DNA of 64,000 bases from NCBI GenBank assembly GCA_049115715.1, contig JAGDZQ010000034.1, positions 161,098 to 225,097 of the forward strand, in the 5' to 3' direction. The notes beneath the pieces were generated by a model, which was not told the DNA's origin, made no database searches, and saw nothing but the letters and a program-made list of their open reading frames with translations. Below, piece after piece: positions 44,886-54,338 of the stretch; the first letter of the stretch is position 1, and each line of letters begins with the position of its first letter. The translations under genes were made by a program, and so were the position numbers. The DNA is from JAMZMI01 sp049115715 (GTDB lineage: Bacteria > Bacteroidota > Bacteroidia > Cytophagales > Cyclobacteriaceae).

Positions 44886-45662
44886 CTAAGCAGCTACTTT
44901 CTTAGGCTCAGGGGAAAGTTTTGCTTCGTTTTTATTAACGATATTGATCACCCCTAGCTTATCCAGAACTTTGATAACCTGATATGTGGGATCAATCTCA
45001 TGCCACCTCACACCTCCAAAGTTGGCTCTAGATCCATACTTATGATGATTGTTGTGATAGCTTTCTCCCATCATCAAAAAATCGAACGGAAGGAAGTTTC
45101 TTGAGGTATCTCCTACTTCGAAATTTCTATAGCCATATACATGCGCAAACCAGTTAATAATCGCTCCATGAATTGGAGATAGCAACCACTGCATTGGCAA
45201 CAACAACCACAACCACCATACATCTGCAAATGTCCAGTAAACATAAAAGTACGACGCAGACCAGAAAAGTCTGGAAACCCATGAACGAGCAAAATTGTCA
45301 AAGGCATGCCAGTCTGGAACTCCATCTGTAAATCTGGAGTCAACTTCTACTGTTTTATTTGTAATCGTAGTGTAAGTCAATTTTGTTCTCCACATCATCT
45401 TAAACAGATTCTGATCATACTTTGGAGAGTGTGGATCTTCTGGTGTATCCGCATATGCATGATGCATACGGTGCATCACTCCATAGCCATAAGGACTCAA
45501 ATAGTTTGATCCTTGAAAAAGCCATGTAAGGACGTAAAAGAATTTCTCAGCTCCTTTACTCATTGTAAAGGCTCTATGCGCCGAATACCTATGTAGAAAA
45601 AAAGTCTGGCAAAACAGCGACAGATACCACTGCGCTACAAAAAACGGGATAATAACTTCCAT
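44886..45662 (-). CDS. Acyl-CoA desaturase (stearoyl-CoA delta-9 type)
   Basis: 258 residues. Membrane di-iron desaturase with His boxes HRYSAHRAF, HRMHHAYADTPEDPHSP and HNNHHKYG. It belongs to a different branch from the desaturase at 27146, being the delta-9 type. Four hydrophobic stretches surround the boxes. No cytochrome b5 fusion. Convergent with the cytochrome operon and ends at its shared terminator. Confidence 0.92.
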   Translation of the reverse strand: MEVIIPFFVAQWYLSLFCQTFFLHRYSAHRAFTMSKGAEKFFYVLTWLFQGSNYLSPYGYGVMHRMHHAYADTPEDPHSPKYDQNLFKMMWRTKLTYTTITNKTVEVDSRFTDGVPDWHAFDNFARSWVSRLFWSASYFYVYWTFADVWWLWLLLPMQWLLSPIHGAIINWFAHVYGYRNFEVGDTSRNFLPFDFLMMGESYHNNHHKYGSRANFGGVRWHEIDPTYQVIKVLDKLGVINIVNKNEAKLSPEPKKVAA

Positions 45663-45764
45663 TTAATCTCTCTTGTTTGTGTTTGATTGAGAAGGAATTG
45701 CCCTTCCCTACCTACAAGACAGGCGGGAAAATCGTTTGTGACAGAAAAGTGAAGAAATAATTAT

Positions 45765-46361
45765 TTATTCTTTTTCAGATGGGCCTGTTTCGAAAATACG
45801 ATCCATTAATTCATCAAAATCACCCTGCTGTGACGCCTTGTTAATCGCCTGAAAATAAGCATCCATATCAAAAGAAAAACTAAATCTCTCCGTCTCTTTA
45901 GAGAGCTTATCCTTGGCTCTGCAAACCAACTGACGGCAATGATCCTTTTTCTTATTGAAAATCTCTTGAAGCTCGTCGTACTCAAAATCAAAACCTTCTC
46001 TAAGTAGGAATAATCCTCGTTCCAGAGGGCCTAATTTTTTGTGAAGTACTTCCAGTGCAGAATTCAATTCCAGCTTGATGTCAAGATGAGAAAAGTCGAT
46101 TTTCTCAAAAAGATCAGGAATCTTAATGGACTCCAAATAATCCTTCTTCTTTTCCTTAATAGAATTGATATGATTCAGGCAATTGTTTGTCACCGACTTA
46201 ATCAAGTAAGCTTTGGTGTTTTCAATCTTAGAAGTATCTATAGAGAGGTACTTCAAAAAAGTATCCTGAACAATATCCTCAGCGTCATGCATACATCCAA
46301 CCATCCGAGTGGCTAGTGCCTGAAGCATGGGTTGATACTGAGTAATCGCAATTGGAGTCAT
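45765..46361 (-). CDS. ECF-type RNA polymerase sigma factor
   Basis: 198 residues. Region 2 with MLQALATRMVGCMHDAEDIVQDTFLKYLS and region 4 with PLERGLFLLREGFDFEYDELQEIFNKKKDHCRQLVCRAKDKL. It has an extra C-terminal tail (FFSFDMDAYFQAINKASQQGDFDELMDRIFE), which points to the SigJ-like group where a SnoaL-like tail regulates activity. No anti-sigma gene is adjacent. It is about 100 nt upstream of the desaturase gene on the same strand, so it might belong to that unit. Confidence 0.87.
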   Translation of the reverse strand: MTPIAITQYQPMLQALATRMVGCMHDAEDIVQDTFLKYLSIDTSKIENTKAYLIKSVTNNCLNHINSIKEKKKDYLESIKIPDLFEKIDFSHLDIKLELNSALEVLHKKLGPLERGLFLLREGFDFEYDELQEIFNKKKDHCRQLVCRAKDKLSKETERFSFSFDMDAYFQAINKASQQGDFDELMDRIFETGPSEKE

Positions 46362-46453
46362 AAATCGTATTTATTCTGCAAAAGTAGCATTTTTATCCTT
46401 TAGGAATACTAGTGAAACTCATCCGAAGCAAATCAAGTTCATGTTCCTTTTCT

Positions 46454-46461
46454 TAGTTTTG
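46454..46461 (+). promoter_or_regulatory. Putative -7 box of truC
   Basis: TAGTTTTG matches TAnnTTTG and lies 24 nt before the truC start codon. A -33 element at the right distance is not obvious. Confidence 0.4.
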
Positions 46462-46485
46462 TTGCTACTTTCTTAAAAACACACA

Positions 46486-47178
46486 ATGCTCCCCATTGTT
46501 TATCAAGATCAACACATCATTGCTATAAATAAACCCCATGGCCTACTTGTTCACAGGTCAGGGATTGCTAATGATGCCACTGAGTTTGCATTGCAACTAT
46601 TAAGAAATCAAATTAATCAGAAAGTGTACCCAGCACATAGGCTGGACAGAAAGACTTCTGGTGTGCTGATTTTTGCGCTTACTTCGGAAGCAGATACGGC
46701 CATGCAAATGTTGTTTCAAGAAAGAAAAATCAATAAAACTTACTTATTGGTAGCTCGCGGTTATACGGATGATGAAGGAACGATTGATTATCCACTGAGA
46801 AGAGATGATGGCAGAACTCAGAATGCAATCACTAGATACAAAACACTCGATCGCTTCGAAATCAAAGTACCGTTTGGGAAACACAGTACTTCAAGATATT
46901 CGTTAGTTGAAGCATATCCGGAAACCGGAAGGATGCATCAAATAAGAAAGCATTTTGCTCATATTTTTCATCCTATCATTGGTGACAGAGCTCATGGATG
47001 CAATAAACAAAACAAGCTATTTAAAGACCGGTGGCAAATGGAGACTATGCTACTTCATGCATCCAGTGTCCATTTTACTCATCCAATATTAGAAGAAGAA
47101 GTAACCATTGAAGCCGAAAGAAGTATTGAATTTCAAAGAACAATTGATCTACTCAATCTTACTTTGTCTACTCAATAA
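46486..47178 (+). CDS. truC: tRNA pseudouridine(65) synthase TruC-like
   Basis: 230 residues. RluA-fold pseudouridine synthase with catalytic Asp in AHRLDRKTSGVLIFAL. The TruC hallmark GRMHQIRKHFAHIFHPIIGDRAHGCNKQN is clear and separates it from RluA/RluD rRNA enzymes. It should modify U65 of tRNA. No S4 domain is present, as expected. Monocistronic. Confidence 0.88.
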   Translation: MLPIVYQDQHIIAINKPHGLLVHRSGIANDATEFALQLLRNQINQKVYPAHRLDRKTSGVLIFALTSEADTAMQMLFQERKINKTYLLVARGYTDDEGTIDYPLRRDDGRTQNAITRYKTLDRFEIKVPFGKHSTSRYSLVEAYPETGRMHQIRKHFAHIFHPIIGDRAHGCNKQNKLFKDRWQMETMLLHASSVHFTHPILEEEVTIEAERSIEFQRTIDLLNLTLSTQ

Positions 47179-47365
47179 TATAAACTAAATGGCTAGCGTT
47201 TTCATGAATTTTTAAACGAATTTCAACAGGTCTAGGACGCCAAGTCGATTTAACAGACTTGCACAATTGGTATGAACCAGATCGTGAAGGATTAATTTAA
47301 AACTCAATCAACTACCTACCTTTAATAGTTGTTAGCTAATATTGAAGTGTAATTCGACCAAAGTT

Positions 47366-47716
47366 ATGATAACCTGCCTAGCAATTGACGATGATCCGTT
47401 ATTTCTAAAACTTCTAAACGCCTTCTTAATTGAAGTAAAAGATATAGAACTAATCGGAACCTATACAAACCCAATAGATGGGGTGCTTGCTGTTGTAAAA
47501 GCAAAACCAGACGTACTACTCCTCGATATCGAAATGCCCTATATGAATGGTTTCGAGACTATAGGAACACTGGATAAAGTCCCAAAGATATTAGTAATAT
47601 CAGGCCATCTCAATAACCCTGAGCTTCCTGATTTTCCAGTAGACAAGTACTTAAGCAAAAGGTCGCTAAACAACCCCGAAGTATTAGAAAAGGCTATACG
47701 CGAAGTACTGGTTTAA
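47366..47716 (+). CDS. Stand-alone response regulator receiver
   Basis: 116 residues from the ATG at 47366. A single CheY-like receiver: acidic pocket IDDDP, phospho-Asp in LLLDIEMPYMNGFE, Ser in VISGHL and Lys in DKYLSKRSL. No output domain. Single-domain receivers act as phosphate sinks or protein-interaction switches. Its stop overlaps the stop of the convergent hypothetical gene. It lies near LytTR operon B, so the same kinase might serve it (inference). Confidence 0.85.
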   Translation: MITCLAIDDDPLFLKLLNAFLIEVKDIELIGTYTNPIDGVLAVVKAKPDVLLLDIEMPYMNGFETIGTLDKVPKILVISGHLNNPELPDFPVDKYLSKRSLNNPEVLEKAIREVLV

Positions 47717-48168
47717 TTAGCTATCTGAGCTTTTCCAGCTTCTGTTATTGCGTAGGATTTGATCTCTTCAAAAGAATCGGTTCCCAGTTCTTCCAAAGAT
47801 ACTTTGGTCGATTCAGGGACAAAGGCTCCCTGACTATCCCACCACTGATCCGCCAAAGATTTGGCCATTTCCTGATCTATATCAAAAAGATGAATTTGAG
47901 CATCTGAGATAACCCAAGCTTTTTCTTCCTGACTGTATTTCTTAAAGATCATACCTCGTATATTCTTGGCTGTAGTATCTCCATTCTTGAAGTATGCCTC
48001 AGTATAGCTTAAGGTATCAGGCTCAGTCATTACATTGTCCCAAAACTTTCTTGAAGAAATAACCTGTGCGGTTGTGACCAAGTAGCTTGACTCCCGATCA
48101 AGTGGTTGTTTACTCAGTGAACAATGAGCTTTGAACTGATTTTTCTTCTTGGTTAGGAATTTGAACAT
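47713..48168 (-). CDS. Hypothetical protein, 151 residues
   Basis: From the ATG at 48168 (MFKFLTKKKNQFKAHCS). No signal peptide. Tryptophan-rich middle (KFWDNVMTEPD, KAWVISDAQIHLFD, LADQWWDSQGAFVPES) and a charged end. No family recognised. It is downstream of LytTR regulator B but in the opposite sense to the lone receiver, whose stop it overlaps by 4 nt. Confidence 0.55.
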   Translation of the reverse strand: MFKFLTKKKNQFKAHCSLSKQPLDRESSYLVTTAQVISSRKFWDNVMTEPDTLSYTEAYFKNGDTTAKNIRGMIFKKYSQEEKAWVISDAQIHLFDIDQEMAKSLADQWWDSQGAFVPESTKVSLEELGTDSFEEIKSYAITEAGKAQIAN

Positions 48169-48247
48169 TAGGCTTTTTTGAATTTTCGACTTAATAAGTT
48201 TACTCAATCAACGCCTAAAGGTTACTTAAATATTCATTTCATATGAA

Positions 48248-49009
48248 TTAAATATCCATCCAATGTTTGAATTTGGAAACCCGGTCACGACTCACGATTA
48301 CATCTTGATCAAGTTTTGGGGCAAGATCAAGCAGCAATCTACTGTTGAAATAGCTGTGTATTTCTTTTATCGAAGGAAGGGAAACGATCAGTTTTCTATT
48401 GACTCTAAAAAAATCAAGCGGGTTTATCAGGTCTTCAAGCTGATCAAGACTATGATCGATTGGCCACCTAGAGGCATCATTGGACACAAGGTGTGTTAGA
48501 TCATTCTCATAAAGAAAATAGGATACATCTTCAACATTGACTGACTGCATACGATCTCCCAGTTTCACTAGAAATCGCTTTTTAAAGTCCCCTGAAATTA
48601 TCTTGTTTAACTTCTCGACTGATTCTTTATCCTGTTGTGATCCTCGTTTTTCTCTATTTCGTTCAAACTTCTCCAAGGCTTGCTCTAACTCCTTCTGATC
48701 AACCGGCTTAAGTAGATAATCGACTCCATCAAACTTAAAAGCTTTAATGGCATATTGATCATAAGCAGTGGTAAAGATCACGGGACATTTAATGTCACCA
48801 GAGGTAAGCAAATCAAAACCCGATCCATCGCTCAGTTGAATATCAAGAAGTACCAAATCAGGCACAGATTGATCCCTCAACCAGCTTCTGGCAGAATCAA
48901 CAGAATCCAAAACGGATACAATTCTCAACTCATCCGAAAACTCCCCTACCAACCTCTGAAGCCTCTCGGCAGAAAGGCGTTCGTCCTCAATGATGACGAT
49001 CTCTGTCAT
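48248..49009 (-). CDS. LytTR family response regulator (system B)
   Basis: 253 residues. Receiver with IEDERLS pocket, phospho-Asp in LVLLDIQLSDGSG, and LLKPVDQKEL, then LytTR domain with FLVKLGDRMQSVNVEDVSYFLYENDLTHLV and FFRVNRKLIVSLPSIKEI. Overlaps its kinase gene by 4 nt (ATGA), so the pair is translationally coupled. About 40 nt then separate it from the 151-residue hypothetical. Confidence 0.94.
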   Translation of the reverse strand: MTEIVIIEDERLSAERLQRLVGEFSDELRIVSVLDSVDSARSWLRDQSVPDLVLLDIQLSDGSGFDLLTSGDIKCPVIFTTAYDQYAIKAFKFDGVDYLLKPVDQKELEQALEKFERNREKRGSQQDKESVEKLNKIISGDFKKRFLVKLGDRMQSVNVEDVSYFLYENDLTHLVSNDASRWPIDHSLDQLEDLINPLDFFRVNRKLIVSLPSIKEIHSYFNSRLLLDLAPKLDQDVIVSRDRVSKFKHWMDI

Positions 49010-50046
49010 GCAATTCTCAAATTTGATAAGACAGGCATCTTCACAGTAAAGTATTCTTGATCGTGCACGATTACCACTGGTTTTTCCGATTGCAACTTGT
49101 ACTGGCTCTTTATGTTTTCTAATCCCACCTTAGTAGACACGATTTCTGCACCTTGCTTGCCAACTTGATTTCTAACCACCAAATAATCATCCTCAATGAA
49201 GATATTGATTTGAAGTGGCTCTTTTCTTGAAAACTTGTTGTGCTTCTCGGCGTTCTCTACAAGCATTTGGAGCGACATAGTCGGTATAAATGAGTTAAGT
49301 GCTTTTTCGTCAATATTCAATGTCACTACGATACTCTCTTCATGCCGCACATTGAGCAAATAAAGGTAGTGATCCAGTATCTCCAGTTCTTTATCCAGAC
49401 TGCTCATGGGCTCCTCTCTGTACTCCAGAATATATCGGTACATCTTAGAAAGTCTGGATAAAAATTGCTCTGCCTGATCTGTATCCACTTGAATCAGCGC
49501 CTGCAATACGCTAAAAGAATTGAACAGAAAATGCGGTTTTATTTGATTTTTCAAATTCTGATACTGACTTAGCAAGAGCTCTTTTTGCACCATCGCTTTG
49601 TCCTGCTCAAGCTTTTTATTTTGAACGGAATTCAAGCGAATAATCCTGGCTGATATAATCAACCATGCCAAAATTTGGCCTTGTGCTGTCTCCCTGAAAA
49701 TTGTGCCTTCCAAAATAGCACAATCAAATTTGGGTTTCAAATAGAATTCCGAAAACGATACAGCCCCGCTTATGAGCACTCCAGTCCAAAGTGTAAGTAT
49801 CAAAACCCCTTTGATGGTATCTCGTGATGAGGTGAAATTGTATCCTTGTTTTTCGAAATATGAGAAATTCCTATCCAAAACCTCCCACATAAGGACAACC
49901 ATTGCAATGGTATACCCCATCAAGATAAAATCCAATGCCCCAAAAACGAAAAACTCACCCATGAAATCCTCATGCCCCAACCTGAGGAAAAAGAAGATTA
50001 CGAGACCTACAATTGATCTTAAAATGTGTTTTCTAGGCACTTGCAC
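49006..50046 (-). CDS. LytS-type membrane histidine kinase (system B)
   Basis: 346 residues, GTG start. About four hydrophobic segments in the first 140 residues, a coiled-coil linker (NKKLEQDKAMVQKELLLSQ), then the His_kinase domain with NQIKPHFLFNSFSVL (phospho-His; Lys replaces the usual Asn before PHFLFN), N box LVENAEKHNKF and G box KVGLENIKSQY. Follows a small exported protein gene by 20 nt and precedes its LytTR regulator. Confidence 0.92.
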   Translation of the reverse strand: MQVPRKHILRSIVGLVIFFFLRLGHEDFMGEFFVFGALDFILMGYTIAMVVLMWEVLDRNFSYFEKQGYNFTSSRDTIKGVLILTLWTGVLISGAVSFSEFYLKPKFDCAILEGTIFRETAQGQILAWLIISARIIRLNSVQNKKLEQDKAMVQKELLLSQYQNLKNQIKPHFLFNSFSVLQALIQVDTDQAEQFLSRLSKMYRYILEYREEPMSSLDKELEILDHYLYLLNVRHEESIVVTLNIDEKALNSFIPTMSLQMLVENAEKHNKFSRKEPLQINIFIEDDYLVVRNQVGKQGAEIVSTKVGLENIKSQYKLQSEKPVVIVHDQEYFTVKMPVLSNLRIA

Positions 50047-50066
50047 TGAATAAATTTATACCTAAT

Positions 50067-50480
50067 TTATTGATTAGCTGAAATTACAGTTCTTTTTGAA
50101 AGAACCTCAACAGGGAGTACCATGGACGTCAAATAATTCCGATCAGACCTTGATCCCTGCACGATGAGCTGATAATGTCCCTCGGATATCGAAGTAGGAG
50201 TCACTTTCAAAATATAAGTATCTTTTTCATCCGCAATATGAATACTTGTATGCAATCCTTCAACTTCTTGTACTTGAAGTAAATCAAACACCATTCTTTT
50301 TGTTTGCTTGGAACGGACAAGTTTCAAGACCACTTCGGAAGATTCTCCCGAATAGAGCTGAACGTTTTGTGCACTGGTTCGTATCACAGCGCCTGACCTT
50401 ACCATCTCTTGAGCATCCGCCAATAGGGTGGATAGTAAAAGAAAACCTAGCGCGGTGAGTAGTCGTATGTTTTGTTTCAT
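50067..50480 (-). CDS. Small exported protein in LytTR operon B
   Basis: 137 residues with signal peptide (ending LADAQ). The mature part is a predicted beta-sandwich (SGESSEVVLKLVRSKQ, HTSIHIADEKDTYILKVTPTSISEGHYQLIVQG). It is the first gene of the operon with the kinase 20 nt downstream. A periplasmic sensor or ligand for the kinase is a reasonable inference but not shown. The 279-nt upstream gap (50481-50759) holds TAGCTTTG at 50702-50709 on the plus strand and no other clear signal. Confidence 0.62.
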   Translation of the reverse strand: MKQNIRLLTALGFLLLSTLLADAQEMVRSGAVIRTSAQNVQLYSGESSEVVLKLVRSKQTKRMVFDLLQVQEVEGLHTSIHIADEKDTYILKVTPTSISEGHYQLIVQGSRSDRNYLTSMVLPVEVLSKRTVISANQ

Positions 50481-50759
50481 AACATTGATTTTAGTTCATT
50501 AACTAGTCACGTCTGGGGAAGAATTCGGTGCACCTTTTTCCTTGAGCTGTTGATTTTTTACCTTGAATCGTAAAACTTACTGTTTCCCTTGAATTGCATT
50601 ATTAATTATAGCCAGCACTCAATAATCGCTTCTTTCAATATAAATTTGATCATGTGCTAAATCCATTTTTGTAAATCTCAAAAAACAAACCCTTTAACTC
50701 TTAGCTTTGGATTAAGCGTTATCCTTTCAAGAATACAAGGCTCATAAACCCTATCTAAT

Positions 50760-51308
50760 ATGAAATCAATTCTGCTATCCATTCTTCTACTTGCGGCTTT
50801 CGGCTCGGGTGTGGCACAAAAAGGAAAATTATTCCCGGATTTGGAAGGTGAAAGTCTTACGCATGGATCTATCAATATTCCATCAGAGACAATGGGTAAG
50901 TATACACTTGTAGGAATCGCCTTGTCAAAAAAATCTGAAGGAAGCTTGAAAACTTGGTTCAATCCTGTCTATCAACAGCTGATTAAAGAACCCGATGCGG
51001 GCTCTCTTTTTGCCTTCAGCTATGACGTCAATGTTTATTTCATTCCTATGGTTACAGGAGCTAAACGACCGGCATATCAAAAAGTAATGGACAAGGTAGA
51101 AAAAGATGTAGATAAGCAATTACATCCTCATGTTCTCTTCTACAAAGGTTCTCTGAACACCTACAAAGACGCACTCAACATTACAGACAAAAACGTTCCA
51201 TATTTCTACTTGATAGACAAGGAAGGAAAAATAGTTTATGCAACGAAGGGAGCTTATTCTGATAGCAAACTACAGAAGATCGTTGACGAATTGCCTTTTG
51301 ACGAATGA
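50760..51308 (+). CDS. Exported thioredoxin-fold-like hypothetical protein
   Basis: 182 residues with signal peptide (ending GVAQ). Sequence pattern FPDLEGESLTHGSINIPSE, GKYTLVGIALSKKSEGSLKTWF, LHPHVLFYKGS and VPYFYLIDKEGKIVYATKG follows the TlpA/AhpC-like thioredoxin fold. The CXXC redox pair is missing, so it is not an ordinary oxidoreductase. It overlaps murI by 4 nt and may be co-translated with it. Function unknown. Confidence 0.68.
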   Translation: MKSILLSILLLAAFGSGVAQKGKLFPDLEGESLTHGSINIPSETMGKYTLVGIALSKKSEGSLKTWFNPVYQQLIKEPDAGSLFAFSYDVNVYFIPMVTGAKRPAYQKVMDKVEKDVDKQLHPHVLFYKGSLNTYKDALNITDKNVPYFYLIDKEGKIVYATKGAYSDSKLQKIVDELPFDE

Positions 51309-52129
51309 TGAAAGAAGGGCCTATCGGAATTTTTGACTCTGGTTACGGAGGACTTACCGTAATGAAAGAAATAGTCAATCGATTACCGGAGTATGATTAT
51401 TTGTATCTGGGAGACAATGCACGTACTCCTTATGGAACCCGATCATTCGACACGATTTACCAGTACACACTTGAGAGTGTAAAGTACATGTTTGGAAAAG
51501 GCTGTCATCTGGTTATTCTGGCTTGCAATACCGCCTCGGCTAAGGCACTTAGAAATATCCAACAAAAAGACCTACCAAATTTAGACCCAAGCAAAAGGGT
51601 GCTGGGAGTCATACGTCCAACTGCCGAGGTGATTGGAAATTTTTCTAACTCGCGATCAGTAGGCATTTTGGGAACGGCTGGTACGATTAATTCTGAGTCC
51701 TATGTTTTGGAAATTCAAAAGCAGTCTCCTGAGTTGAATGTGTTTCAGCAGGCGTGCCCGATGTGGGTGCCTCTCGTAGAGAATGACGAATCAGAAAACG
51801 AAGGAGCAGATTATTTTATACAAAAAAACATCAATCAAATTGTTAATCAGTCACCTGATATCGACACGCTCTTGCTTGCTTGCACTCACTATCCACTCCT
51901 TCAAGATAAAATCAAAAAATACCTGCCTGAACAAATTCAAATCTTATCCCAAGGTGATATAGTAGCGCGCAGCTTGAAAGACTATCTTTTGAGACATCCG
52001 GAAATGGAAAAGAAATGCAGCAAAAACAGCACTCAGGTATTTAATACTACTGATTCATCTGAAAATTTCGATCTACAAGCAAAGAAGTTTTACGGCGAAG
52101 AGGTACGATCTAAATCTGTACATTTATAA
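51305..52129 (+). CDS. murI: Glutamate racemase
   Basis: 274 residues. Interconverts L- and D-glutamate for peptidoglycan. Catalytic Cys residues are in ILACNTASA and LLACTHYPLL. The N-terminal GIFDSGYGGLTV and YGTRS (flexible loop) motifs are standard. Overlaps the preceding exported protein by 4 nt. TfoX-like gene follows after 1 nt. Confidence 0.96.
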   Translation: MMKEGPIGIFDSGYGGLTVMKEIVNRLPEYDYLYLGDNARTPYGTRSFDTIYQYTLESVKYMFGKGCHLVILACNTASAKALRNIQQKDLPNLDPSKRVLGVIRPTAEVIGNFSNSRSVGILGTAGTINSESYVLEIQKQSPELNVFQQACPMWVPLVENDESENEGADYFIQKNINQIVNQSPDIDTLLLACTHYPLLQDKIKKYLPEQIQILSQGDIVARSLKDYLLRHPEMEKKCSKNSTQVFNTTDSSENFDLQAKKFYGEEVRSKSVHL

Positions 52130-52130
52130 T

Positions 52131-52457
52131 ATGGCTTATAACTTAGATACGGCAGAAAGAATCCGTGAGGCAATGAAAAATATTCCAGATATCACTGAGA
52201 AAAAAATGTTTGGAGGGCTTTCATTTCTACTATTAGGAAAAATGACCGTAGGGATCATAAAGGACGACCTGGCGGTTCGGGTGATTTCATCAAAAATGGA
52301 TGAGGTAATGAAAAACTCATCAGTAAGGCCGATGGACTTTACTAAAACTCCAATGAAAGAATTTATATACGTTTCTCCATCGGGTTTTCAGACAGAAGAG
52401 GAACTTATGAACTGGATCAATCTGGGAATTGAGCACGCCGAAAGCAAATTGAAATAG
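52131..52457 (+). CDS. TfoX/Sxy N-terminal domain protein
   Basis: 108 residues covering a TfoX_N domain only (ITEKKMFGGLSFLLLGKMTVGIIKDDLAVRV and DFTKTPMKEFIYVSPSGFQTEEEL). In gamma-proteobacteria Sxy/TfoX activates competence genes with CRP, but the N-terminal domain alone occurs widely with unknown role. One nt after murI, so in its operon. Confidence 0.85.
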   Translation: MAYNLDTAERIREAMKNIPDITEKKMFGGLSFLLLGKMTVGIIKDDLAVRVISSKMDEVMKNSSVRPMDFTKTPMKEFIYVSPSGFQTEEELMNWINLGIEHAESKLK

Positions 52458-52543
52458 CTCATCCACTACAATTTTTCACCCATCCATAAAATAGTTTATC
52501 TCAACCTGTACAACATAAAGCGTTACATTGTTATTTTCGCCCA

Positions 52544-53002
52544 ATGGATATAAAAATCAGCAAGGCAAATCACAACGAATCTATTCCCATGGATTTACTG
52601 CTGCTTGCTGATCCTTCAGAAGAAATGGTTTCCAAGTATCGGAATTCTGGAGAGTCCTATGTTGCCAAAGCAGGAGAAACCCTGATTGGCGGATTTATTT
52701 TGGTACCTGTTTCTGATAGTGAAATAGAAATCAAAAACATTGCAGTATACTCGGAGCACCAAAAGCAGGGTGTTGGCAAAGAACTTATCAAATATGCGAT
52801 CAGAACCGCCAAAATGGAGGCTTATGAACACATCATCTTGAAAACAGCAGACACAAGTAAGTATCAAATCAAGCTTTACACCAAGCTGAAGTTCGAGTTG
52901 GAAAGCACCATCAAGGGACACTACGTCAAGTACTACAAAGAACCAATAATCGAGGATGGTCAGGAAGCAATTGACCAGCTCATATTCAAGCGAAAGCTTT
53001 AA
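52544..53002 (+). CDS. GNAT family N-acetyltransferase
   Basis: 152 residues. Acetyl-CoA motif A in IKNIAVYSEHQKQGVGKELIKYAI, with Q-x-x-G-x-G/V pattern, preceded by a beta4 strand (ETLIGGFILVPV). The C-terminal KLYTKLKFELESTIKGHYVKYY is the usual motif B helix and strand. Substrate unknown. Lies 86 nt after the TfoX gene on the same strand. The 121-nt gap after it (53003-53123) shows no feature. Confidence 0.88.
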   Translation: MDIKISKANHNESIPMDLLLLADPSEEMVSKYRNSGESYVAKAGETLIGGFILVPVSDSEIEIKNIAVYSEHQKQGVGKELIKYAIRTAKMEAYEHIILKTADTSKYQIKLYTKLKFELESTIKGHYVKYYKEPIIEDGQEAIDQLIFKRKL

Positions 53003-53123
53003 TAACTCAACTCATCTTTTCTGAGAGTAAGATATCGTTAGATCAAGCTCAAGAGGGAAAAATTGTACGGATTGCGATCCAGGTGGAAATCGAGGAGCAC
53101 TCCTGAATCACTAAAACTGTCTC

Positions 53124-54338
53124 CTAAGCAGTTGGTATCATATGAGAAGCAATGAGCAAGATTATGAGTGCTTTGAAGAGTCTCTCTTTTCTAAATGCAA
53201 AAAGCAAAAGCAATAGGAAAACCAAAAAACCAATAATGAAATTGTTGTTGGTAACGAGTCCTCCCAAGGTATTTTCAAACCACTGTAGTTTTATCCCTAA
53301 TCTAAGCAACGGATAAAAAAGTAAGAAAGAGCTCATAGGAGCCAAAATGCTTTTATACTCCGAGGTTGAAAACTTTGAATAGTGAATCAATATGATTCCA
53401 ATAAAAAAGACCATTGCTCCAGAAGCAATAAATTGTCTAAAGACGAAATTGAGGTCTCTTCCTAAAACTGGCAACATAAACATGATAAATGCCAGAGATG
53501 AGACAATTAGTAGCAGCAGATTAGCACTCGATTTAGGACGCTCCGAATGAACATAATGACTCCACGTAAAGGTGTAAATGTATATCCCCGTTATGATTAC
53601 GGAAAAAATGAAAAATATAACGCCACCATAGTTTTCTGCACCATACAAGAGTGAAGAATAGTTAAATAACAAACCAAATCCTATGAGTATCATGGCGGCA
53701 CGCTCAAGTATCTTTTGGTTATCTTCTATCAGCTTGATTAGCAAATGATCCTTCAGCTTTTTTCTTGAAGTAAGGAAGTAAATGGACAGTGCCGGAAAGA
53801 GAATCGATAAAGTAATTACAGAAAAATATAAGAGCATCGTTGCTCCTGGCAAGTGCAAGATTTTAAAGCAAAGACCAGCTATAAAAGAGATAATCAATAT
53901 TGTGGTAATCACAATAGCCCCTCGTCCTCTGGATTCTCTATATACATAAATGCTTCTTGTCGAGCCGACCAAAAGTGTAGCACACGTGCACACAAGGAAA
54001 AGCAGCATAAGCATCCCTGCTCCTTGAAGGTGAAGTATCTTGAAGAGTGTGGCAAAAGCCAAAAGACCAAAGGAAATAATTGCAAAAATCTTCACAGGAT
54101 TAACTTTCTTTCTTAACAGTTCCATAGTTTCGTTTTGAATATTTTTAAAATGATTATTGGGGATTTCGTCTTTAACAGACTTCCAGGCTGTGGCAAAATC
54201 AGCTCCTTCCCGCATCTGAATTTCTACATCGCATATAAGATGATCCAGCAATTCTTCCCGCAAAGGATCAAAAGTGATTCCCTGCTGATGAAGGTCTTCC
54301 GAGATCTTATCTAGTTGATCTTGACTTAAGCTCCCCAT
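53124..54338 (-). CDS. HAAS-like signalling/membrane protein paired with PadR
   Basis: 404 residues. A cytoplasmic helical N-terminal domain (about 1-75; LDKISEDLHQQGITFDPLREELLDHLICDVEIQMREG) resembles HAAS-type domains. About ten hydrophobic helices follow. It overlaps the PadR gene by 13 bp, so both are co-translated. HAAS-like membrane proteins behind PadR regulators are known partners in signalling modules; the specific signal here is not known. Mid-protein internal duplication of the KILHLQGAGMLMLLF and KILHLPGATMLLYFS segments is visible. Confidence 0.72.
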   Translation of the reverse strand: MGSLSQDQLDKISEDLHQQGITFDPLREELLDHLICDVEIQMREGADFATAWKSVKDEIPNNHFKNIQNETMELLRKKVNPVKIFAIISFGLLAFATLFKILHLQGAGMLMLLFLVCTCATLLVGSTRSIYVYRESRGRGAIVITTILIISFIAGLCFKILHLPGATMLLYFSVITLSILFPALSIYFLTSRKKLKDHLLIKLIEDNQKILERAAMILIGFGLLFNYSSLLYGAENYGGVIFFIFSVIITGIYIYTFTWSHYVHSERPKSSANLLLLIVSSLAFIMFMLPVLGRDLNFVFRQFIASGAMVFFIGIILIHYSKFSTSEYKSILAPMSSFLLFYPLLRLGIKLQWFENTLGGLVTNNNFIIGFLVFLLLLLFAFRKERLFKALIILLIASHMIPTA

